Part shown: positions 58,479-64,000 of the stretch, piece after piece
Layout of the letters: every line of letters begins with the position of its first letter
Numbering within the stretch: the stretch's first letter is position 1
From: Dongia_A sp039808885
GTDB lineage: Bacteria > Pseudomonadota > Alphaproteobacteria > Dongiales > Dongiaceae
Direction: 5' to 3'
Length of the DNA stretch: 64,000 bases
Assembly (NCBI GenBank): GCA_039808885.1
Contig: JBDHTX010000008.1
Span: 91,279 to 155,278 of the forward strand
Translations under genes and position numbers: made by a program
The notes under the pieces: model-generated
Databases searched by the model: none
What the model saw: only the letters and a program-made list of their open reading frames with translations
Told to the model about the DNA's origin: nothing

Positions 58479-59384
58479 TCAGCTGGATTTCTTCAGGCTG
58501 CCGAAGACGTTCTCCGGCCCGGGGAAGCGCCGTCCGCGCACGTCGGCGGCATAGCTGGCCGCGGCATTGCTGATCTCGCCCGCCAGCTCGGCATAGCGCT
58601 TGACGAAACGCGGCTTGTAGGCGCCGAACAGGCCCAGCATGTCCTCTGCCACCAGCACCTGGCCGTCGCAATCGGCCGAGGCGCCGATGCCGATGGTGGG
58701 GATCGCCACCCGCGCGGTGATCGCCTGGGCCACCTGCTCCAGCACGCCCTCGACCACCACGGAGAAGGCGCCGGCCTCGGCGATGGCGATGGCGTCGGCC
58801 ATCACCGCCGCCGCCTCGTCATGGGCGCGGCCGCGGGCGCGGTAGCTGCCAAGCGTGTTGATCTGCTGCGGCATCAGCCCGACATGGCCCATCACCGGAA
58901 TCCCACGCTTGGCGAGAAATTCGACAGTGGGCGCCAGATCCTTGCCGCCTTCCATCTTGACCGCGGAGCAGCCGGTCTCGCGCATCACGCGGACCGCGTT
59001 GCGGAAGGCCTGCTCGGTCGATTCCTGGTAGCTGCCGAAGGGCATGTCGACCACCAGGCAGGCGCGCTTCGAGCCGCGCTTCACCGCCGCGCCATGGGCG
59101 ATCATCAGGTCGAGCGTGACCTGCAGCGTGCTGTCGAAGCCGTAGAGCACCTGGCCCAGGGAATCGCCCACCAGCAGCAGGTCGACATGCGGGTCGAGGG
59201 CCTGGGCCATCGGCGTCGTATAGGCGGTGAGGCAGACGATGGGCTCCTTGCCCTTGCGCGCCACCAATTCGGGAATGCTGATGCGGGCGAGTTTGGCGCC
59301 GCCGGTCGCGGCCTTCTCGGGCCCCGCCTTGTCCGCGCCAGCCTTGTCCGCCGCGGACTGGTTGCTGCCGTCATGCACGCTCAT
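58479..59384 (-). CDS. panB: 3-methyl-2-oxobutanoate hydroxymethyltransferase
   Basis: This 301-residue enzyme has CLTAYTTPMAQALDPHVDLLLVGDSLGQVLYG, VKMEGGKDLAPTVEFLAKRGIPVMGHVGLMPQ and GIGASADCDGQVLV, typical PanB motifs. The first 30 residues are an Ala/Lys-rich extension (ADKAGADKAGPEKAAT) ahead of the usual start, unlike most PanB. It makes ketopantoate. GGGAGGGACGG precedes ATG 59384. Confidence 0.94.
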   Translation of the reverse strand: MSVHDGSNQSAADKAGADKAGPEKAATGGAKLARISIPELVARKGKEPIVCLTAYTTPMAQALDPHVDLLLVGDSLGQVLYGFDSTLQVTLDLMIAHGAAVKRGSKRACLVVDMPFGSYQESTEQAFRNAVRVMRETGCSAVKMEGGKDLAPTVEFLAKRGIPVMGHVGLMPQQINTLGSYRARGRAHDEAAAVMADAIAIAEAGAFSVVVEGVLEQVAQAITARVAIPTIGIGASADCDGQVLVAEDMLGLFGAYKPRFVKRYAELAGEISNAAASYAADVRGRRFPGPENVFGSLKKSS

Positions 59385-59534
59385 CCGTCCCTCCCAAGCG
59401 CCTGGTTCCAGGCCTGCCGATGGGTCTGATCTCGGAACGAGAATATTGTCCACAGTTTTGCTGCGCTGCACAACAGCAAATTAACCGGTGCAATGCCCCA
59501 GGGAATCGCTTGGGGTATTGGTCCTGAAGTCCTG

Positions 59535-59981
59535 CTAATGCCGGCCGTGGCGCTGGCGCCAATAGCGTTCCATCAGCAGGTAGGTGAAGGAGGCGGACCA
59601 GGTGATCATGACCAGGCCGGTCAGCGCCTCGGCCCCGGAGACCAGGCGATGGATGCGGGTCAGATGCTCGCTGTCGCCATAGCCGAGCGAGGTATAGCTC
59701 TCGATCGAGGAATTGACGAAATCGAGGAAATTGCGCTTCGGCTCGTCGTCATAGCCGACCTCCATGCCCTCATGCGCCAGGAGGTAAAGCACCGCGGCGA
59801 ACATCATCACCTCGATGAAATGCGCCACCATGCAGACCAGGACGCCGACGGTGACCAGGCTGCGCGTGGGCAGGAAGTGCAGCCGCGGCAACACCTTCAG
59901 CGCCGCCAGCTGCAGCGCCTCGTAATGGATCCAGACGGTCGCCCCGACCAGGGCCAGGGTCAGAAGGATGTAACCGGTCAC
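59535..59981 (-). CDS. Two-TM potassium-channel-like protein
   Basis: This 148-residue protein has about three hydrophobic segments and the selectivity filter TSLGYGD (residues 97-103) in a pore loop between the last two. A first helix is at about 3-18. No RCK or cyclic nucleotide domain follows, so gating is unknown. It lies alone between panB and the divergent ggt gene. Confidence 0.85.
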   Translation of the reverse strand: MTGYILLTLALVGATVWIHYEALQLAALKVLPRLHFLPTRSLVTVGVLVCMVAHFIEVMMFAAVLYLLAHEGMEVGYDDEPKRNFLDFVNSSIESYTSLGYGDSEHLTRIHRLVSGAEALTGLVMITWSASFTYLLMERYWRQRHGRH

Positions 59982-60070
59982 GCCGCGAACTCCCAGGGCT
60001 CAAGCGCCGGCATCCCGGCCGCCGGACGGCTTTCCTTGGCGGCGTTTTGCCGCTAAGAACGCACCCGCGT

Positions 60071-61927
60071 ATGAATACCAATCAATCCCTTAGTATTCCT
60101 TGCCGGGCGCCGTCGCGCCGGGTCCGCTTGTCGCACCACGGGATCGCCGGCGCCCGGCCTGGGTCCGGGTCCTGGTGGCCGCGCGGTGCCATGGCGGCCG
60201 TGCTGCTGGCGCTGGCCGGCTGCGCGGCGGAAGCGCCGCCCGAACAGCCGGATCTGTCCGCCGCGCCCGCTCTGGCCGCGCCGGCGGCGCCGGAGGTCGA
60301 AGCCCGCCGCTTCATGGTGGTGACCGCCAATCCCGATGCCTCCAAGGCCGCGCTGGAGATCCTGCGCCGCGGCGGCAGCGCCGTGGATGCCGCCATCGCC
60401 GCCCAGGCGGTGCTGACCCTGGTGGAGCCGCAATCCTCCGGCATCGGCGGCGGCGCCTTCCTGCTGCATTGGGACGGCGTCACGCGGAAACTGACCGCCT
60501 GGGACGGCCGCGAGGCGTCGCCGAAAAGCGCCCATGACGATCTGTTTCTCGACGCCGACGGCAAGCCCCTGCCGTTTTCCACGGCGGCGCTCGGCGGCCG
60601 GCCGGTCGGCGTTCCCGGCGTGCTGCGCATGCTGGAAGTGGCGCATCGCCGCGAGGGCCGGCTGGACTGGGCCGACCTGTTCCAACCGGCCATCGACCTC
60701 GCCCAGGACGGCTTCACCATCGCGCCGCGCCTGGCCGAGGCGATCGCCGCGGATTCCGATCTGAAGCACGATCCCGACGCCGCCGCCTATTACTTCGACG
60801 CCGCCGGCGCGCCGCGCGCCGCCGGCGCCACGCTGCGCAATCCGCAACTGGCGGAGACCCTGCGACAGATCGCGCAAGGCGGCGCCGACGCCTTCTATGG
60901 CGGGTCGATCGCCCAGGCGGTCGTCGACGAAGTGAACCAGGAGGGCGTCGCGCGCATGACCGCCGCCGACCTGCTGGATTATCGCGCGCGGGAGCGGGCG
61001 ACGCTCTGCGCGCCCTATCGCGCCTACGAGGTCTGCAGCATGGGGCCGCCGACCTCGGGCGGCATCGCGCTGCTGCAGGTGCTCGGCATCCTGCGCCAGT
61101 TCGACCTCGCGCCGATGCACCCCAATGGCGCGCAGGCGATGCATTTGCTGGCCGAGGCCAGCCGCCTCGCCTTCGCCGACCGCAATCGCTATGTCGCCGA
61201 CGAGGATTTCGCCCGCGTGCCGGTCGCCGGCCTGCTCGACGAGGCTTACCTGCGCGCGCGCGCCGGGCAGATCCGCGCCGACCGCAGCCTGGGCGAGGCG
61301 CAGCCGGGAAAACTCAGCGACCCGCTGGTCCTCGCCCTGCTGCCGCCCTTGGCGAGCCAGCGGCAGTTCGAGCCCGCCTCCACCTCGCACCTGATCATCG
61401 TCGACAGCGCCGGCGACATCGTCAGCATGACCAGCTCCATCGAACGCGCCTTCGGGTCGCAGCTCATGGTGAAGGGCTTCATGCTGAACAGCGAGCTCAC
61501 CGATTTCTCCTTTCTCCCGGCCTCCGAGGGGCGCCTGGTCGCCAACCGCGTCGAGCCCGGCAAGCGGCCGCGCAGCTCGATGACGCCGGTCATCGCCTTC
61601 GACAAGGACGGCAATCCCGCCTTCGCGGTCGGCTCGCCGGGCGGGTCCAGCATCATCGGCTACGTGGCGCAGGCGGTGGTCGAACTGGCCGATTGGGGCC
61701 GTCCGCCGGGCCAGGCGGTGGCGGCGCCCCATGTGCTGAACCGCAACGGCGCCACCGAACTCGAGGCCGGCACCGCGGCGACCGATCTGCGCGCCGCGCT
61801 CGAAGGCCTCGGCCACCAGGTGCAGGAGAGCGCGTTGCAGAGCGGCCTCGCCATCGTGCGGTTCGTCGACGGTCGCATGGTGGGCGCCGCCGATCCGCGC
61901 CGCGACGGCGTCGCGCTGGGCGAATGA
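60071..61927 (+). CDS. ggt: Gamma-glutamyltranspeptidase lipoprotein
   Basis: This 618-residue Ntn hydrolase has its autoprocessing and nucleophilic Thr, T438, in EPASTSHLIIVDSAG, the oxyanion region GSPGGSSIIGYVAQ, and PQSSGIGGGAFLLHWDG early on. A lipobox LALAGC near residue 51 follows a basic stretch, so an inner Met (M41) may be the real start of the signal peptide. Periplasmic, outer-membrane or inner-membrane anchored. It releases glutamate from glutathione and other gamma-glutamyl compounds. Confidence 0.9.
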   Translation: MNTNQSLSIPCRAPSRRVRLSHHGIAGARPGSGSWWPRGAMAAVLLALAGCAAEAPPEQPDLSAAPALAAPAAPEVEARRFMVVTANPDASKAALEILRRGGSAVDAAIAAQAVLTLVEPQSSGIGGGAFLLHWDGVTRKLTAWDGREASPKSAHDDLFLDADGKPLPFSTAALGGRPVGVPGVLRMLEVAHRREGRLDWADLFQPAIDLAQDGFTIAPRLAEAIAADSDLKHDPDAAAYYFDAAGAPRAAGATLRNPQLAETLRQIAQGGADAFYGGSIAQAVVDEVNQEGVARMTAADLLDYRARERATLCAPYRAYEVCSMGPPTSGGIALLQVLGILRQFDLAPMHPNGAQAMHLLAEASRLAFADRNRYVADEDFARVPVAGLLDEAYLRARAGQIRADRSLGEAQPGKLSDPLVLALLPPLASQRQFEPASTSHLIIVDSAGDIVSMTSSIERAFGSQLMVKGFMLNSELTDFSFLPASEGRLVANRVEPGKRPRSSMTPVIAFDKDGNPAFAVGSPGGSSIIGYVAQAVVELADWGRPPGQAVAAPHVLNRNGATELEAGTAATDLRAALEGLGHQVQESALQSGLAIVRFVDGRMVGAADPRRDGVALGE

Positions 61928-61964
61928 CGCGCGGCAGTCACGCGCAAGGAAACAGGATACCGAC

Positions 61965-63155
61965 ATGACCCAGGATCGCGCCTCGGTGAAGCTGATGCAG
62001 GGTGGCGACCGCCGCGCCCTGACCGGCCATCCGTGGATCTTCTCCAATGAAGTGGCGATGGATGCCGCGACCAAGGCGCTGCCGCCGGGCGAGGTCGTCA
62101 CCGTGGAGCGCGCCGACGGCCGCGCGCTCGGCGTCGGGTTGTTCAATCCACGCTCGCTCATCGCCATCCGCCTGCTGACCCGCGACGCGTCGCGCGCGAT
62201 CGACGAGGATTTCCTGGCGAAGCGCCTGAAGCGCGCGGCGAAGCTGCGCGACCGCATGATCGGCGTGCCGCACTACCGCCTGATCCACGCCGAGGCCGAC
62301 GGCCTGCCCGGCTGCGTCGTCGACCGCTTCGGCGACGTGCTGGTGGTCGAGCCGAACTCGGCCGGCATGGAGCGGCTGTCGGAGCAGCTGGTGGCGGCGC
62401 TCGACAGGATGCTGCGGCCGAAGGCCATCGTGGTCTCCGGCGACGGGCCGGCGCGGGCGCTGGAGGGACTCGAGCCGGTTCATCGGCTGGCCAAGGGCGG
62501 CCTCGCCGGGCCGATCGAGGTGCTGGAGCACGGCGCGCATTTCCTCGCCGATCCCAGCGCCGGGCAGAAGACCGGCTGGTTCTACGACCAGCGCGACAAC
62601 CGGGCACTGGCGGCGCGCTTCGCCCGCGACGCCGACGTGCTCGACCTCTACGCCTATAGCGGCGGCTTCGGCATCCAGGCGGCGCGCCACGGCGCCAAGT
62701 CGGTGCTCTGCGTCGACCGCTCGGCGCCCGCCATCTCCCTGCTGCGTCAGGCGGCGGAGCGCAACGAGGCGGCCGCGCGGGTGACGACCGAGGTCGCCGA
62801 AGCCTTCGAGTTCCTGGAAATGGCCGCGGCCACCCATCGCACCTTCGACCTGGTGATCGCCGACCCGCCGGCCTTCGTCAAAGCCAAGAAGGATTTCCAC
62901 CAGGGCGGCCGCGCCTATCGCAAGCTGGCGCGGATGTGCGCGTCACGGGTGCGCAGCGGCGGCTTCCTGTTCCTCGCCTCCTGCTCGCATCACATGCCGG
63001 CGGAGGAGTTCCAGGCCCAGGTGGCGCGCGGCCTGCACGAGGCCGGACGGGCGGGGCGCATCCTCCACGCGACCGGAGCGGCGCCGGATCACCCGGTGCA
63101 TCCGATGCTGCCCGAGAGCGCCTATCTGAAGGCGCTGCTGCTGCAGGTGGATTGA
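61965..63155 (+). CDS. RlmI-like class I SAM-dependent rRNA methyltransferase
   Basis: This 396-residue protein has a PUA-like N-terminus (GHPWIFSNEVAM), EADGLPGCVVDRFGDVLVVE, AM-binding VLDLYAYSGGFGIQAARHGA and the NPPF-type motif VIADPPAFVKAKKDFHQGGRAY, and the C-terminal SCSHHM. It is the RlmI/RlmK family of 23S rRNA cytosine methyltransferases. A 30-bp tandem repeat follows. Confidence 0.9.
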   Translation: MTQDRASVKLMQGGDRRALTGHPWIFSNEVAMDAATKALPPGEVVTVERADGRALGVGLFNPRSLIAIRLLTRDASRAIDEDFLAKRLKRAAKLRDRMIGVPHYRLIHAEADGLPGCVVDRFGDVLVVEPNSAGMERLSEQLVAALDRMLRPKAIVVSGDGPARALEGLEPVHRLAKGGLAGPIEVLEHGAHFLADPSAGQKTGWFYDQRDNRALAARFARDADVLDLYAYSGGFGIQAARHGAKSVLCVDRSAPAISLLRQAAERNEAAARVTTEVAEAFEFLEMAAATHRTFDLVIADPPAFVKAKKDFHQGGRAYRKLARMCASRVRSGGFLFLASCSHHMPAEEFQAQVARGLHEAGRAGRILHATGAAPDHPVHPMLPESAYLKALLLQVD

Positions 63156-63176
63156 GACGGGATTGAGCGGGCCGGC

Positions 63177-63311
63177 CTCGTGCCGGTCGTCAATGGATTG
63201 ACTGGCCTAGTGCCGGTCGTGGATGGATCGACCGGCCTAGTGCCGGTCGTCAATGGATCGACCGGCCTAGTGCCGGTCTTGAATGGATTGACCGGCCTAG
63301 TGCCGGTCGTG
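63177..63311. repeat. 30-bp tandem repeat (four copies plus part of a fifth)
   Basis: Units start CTMGTGCCGGTCGT at 63177, 63207, 63237, 63267 and 63297 with a few differences, mainly at CAATGGATTG/GGATGGATCG. The last unit supplies the stop codon of the small minus-strand membrane protein, so the array lies in its 3' untranslated part. Confidence 0.9.
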
Positions 63312-63494
63312 GCCTTCGGCGGAATGCGCGGTCAGCCGGGCGATGCCGTAGAACGCCAGCAGGATGCAGAACACGAAGAAGCCGAGCCCGCCCCAATAGG
63401 TGAGGTCGCCGTGCCCGCGCGCCGCGACCGACAGCGCCACGACGCCGAACAGCCCCAGCAGCACCACCGTCCCGATCCGGCTCAATTCCTGCAT
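63297..63494 (-). CDS. Small membrane protein, two predicted helices
   Basis: This 65-residue protein has two hydrophobic segments (TVVLLGLFGVVALSVA and WGGLGFFVFCILLAFYGIA) separated by ARGHGDLTY. The start ATG 63494 with GGGGGGAATC upstream fits better than an upstream Met. No family recognised. The stop TAG comes from the flanking tandem repeat, so its true end may have been altered by repeat expansion. Confidence 0.6.
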   Translation of the reverse strand: MQELSRIGTVVLLGLFGVVALSVAARGHGDLTYWGGLGFFVFCILLAFYGIARLTAHSAEGHDRH

Positions 63495-63615
63495 ATCCGA
63501 TTCCCCCCTTGCCCAATTCCCGTGCGGCGGCGCCAAAATAGGCGGCCACCGGTCGGACCGCAAGCCACCCAAAAGTCATAAGGCGTGCGGGCCAGTCCCG
63601 GAAAGCGGGCCGATG

Positions 63616-63887
63616 CTAGAGCGGGTTTCCCCAAAATAGAAGCGGTTCTGCCGGATCGATTTTCGGCAAGGGGGAGGAAGAGGCCGCAGGCGGTAGTGGG
63701 ACTACCGCCAAGGCCTCTGACGCTGCCCTTGCCGAAAAGCGCCCGGCCCTCCGGGTTCGTCATCGTCGGGCATCCGCGTCGTCAGGCCGCTTGTCCGTAG
63801 CCCCACTACGGCCTGCGCGGCCTTCCTAGCGGCCTGCCGCAACGCTGACGAACAGAACCGATTCTATTTTGGGGAAACCTGCTCTAG
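63616..63887. mobile_element. MITE-like element with 35-bp terminal inverted repeats
   Basis: The left end CTAGAGCGGGTTTCCCCAAA (63616-63650) and the right end (63853-63887) are inverted copies matching at 33 of 35 positions. Inside are TTTTCGGCAAGGG/CCCTTGCCGAAAA arms and GGCGGTAGTGGGACTACCGCC. No protein is encoded. Size (272 bp) and structure fit a non-autonomous element. Confidence 0.75.
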
Positions 63888-63968
63888 GTTCAATCGACAT
63901 TCAGGATTCCCGCGCGTCGATTTGTGTGATTCATAGGTCTCCAGCTTGTTGTTGGCTGGAGGCGATGG

Positions 63969-64000
63969 ATGGTGAAGCGCTACGAGTTGACCGAGGCACA
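63969..64000 (+). CDS. IS5-family-like transposase, start only (partial)
   Basis: The last 32 bases encode MVKRYELTEA, which matches the usual start of IS5-group transposases (M-x-K-R-Y-E-L-T-D-A-Q-W). The rest is outside the window. The element's left terminal repeat probably lies between 63888 and 63960. Confidence 0.6.
   Translation, partial: MVKRYELTEA

Noticed and set aside
63177..63311. CRISPR-like array
   Set aside because: Units are contiguous 30-bp repeats with no unique spacers and no cas genes nearby.

Overview
The window is GC-rich DNA with dense coding, alphaproteobacterial-type metabolic operons and composite palindromic intergenic repeats. This suggests a member of the Alphaproteobacteria, probably the Rhodospirillales or a related group. 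The lineage is inferred from gene content only; no rRNA or taxonomic marker is present.

Region 1 (about 2.3-21.1 kb) is the most notable part: a bacterial microcompartment (BMC) locus. A B12-dependent diol dehydratase (fused large plus medium subunit, then small subunit) comes first. It is followed by a glutamine-amidotransferase-like protein, a spermidine/putrescine-type ABC importer, a short-chain dehydrogenase and a class II aldolase-like protein. A divergent AraC regulator separates these from an aminoalcohol-type kinase, a class III aminotransferase-fold enzyme (probably a phospholyase), a CoA-acylating aldehyde dehydrogenase and four shell genes (two BMC-T, one BMC-P, one BMC-H). Kinase, aminotransferase, AldDH and SDR match the RMM type of BMC, linked to 1-amino-2-propanol use; a diol dehydratase is an unexpected addition. 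Three promoter regions (before the dehydratase, the transporter and the kinase) each carry a pair of GTCAAG-type direct repeats exactly 21 bp apart. In two of them the proximal repeat also lies at an identical distance from a TAGNNT -10-like box. This suggests one AraC regulon unites the three operons.

Region 2 (21.2-31.9 kb) holds a PRC-barrel protein, a choline sulfatase, a META-MliC lipoprotein and a complete beta-oxidation set (acyl-CoA ligase, acyl-CoA dehydrogenase, enoyl-CoA hydratase, hydroxyacyl-CoA dehydrogenase, thiolase). The set is arranged around an IclR regulator with a clear palindromic operator. Region 3 (32.0-45.8 kb) is a ten-gene minus-strand operon: aminotransferase, GntR regulator, split transketolase, dipeptide-type ABC importer and aldehyde dehydrogenase. 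It diverges from a 3-oxo-tetronate kinase / decarboxylase / shikimate-dehydrogenase-like operon, and looks like a catabolic route for an unidentified, possibly aminated, sugar acid.

Region 4 (46.6-52.9 kb) is a two-component system divergent from a PepSY / DUF2271 / PepSY-TM flavoreductase / ApbE cluster, probably a flavin-based trans-membrane electron transfer system. OmpR-type 11-bp-period direct repeats sit between the two units. Region 5 (53.0-64.0 kb) is mostly housekeeping: tRNA-Arg(ACG), an OmpA-like lipoprotein, xanthine phosphoribosyltransferase, a GH19-like lysozyme/chitinase, a threonine-dehydratase-like enzyme, panC, panB, a potassium-channel-like protein, gamma-glutamyltranspeptidase and an RlmI-type methyltransferase. 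It ends in a 30-bp tandem repeat, a MITE-like 272-bp element and the start of an IS5-type transposase cut by the window edge. The left edge cuts an ABC transporter ATPase gene.
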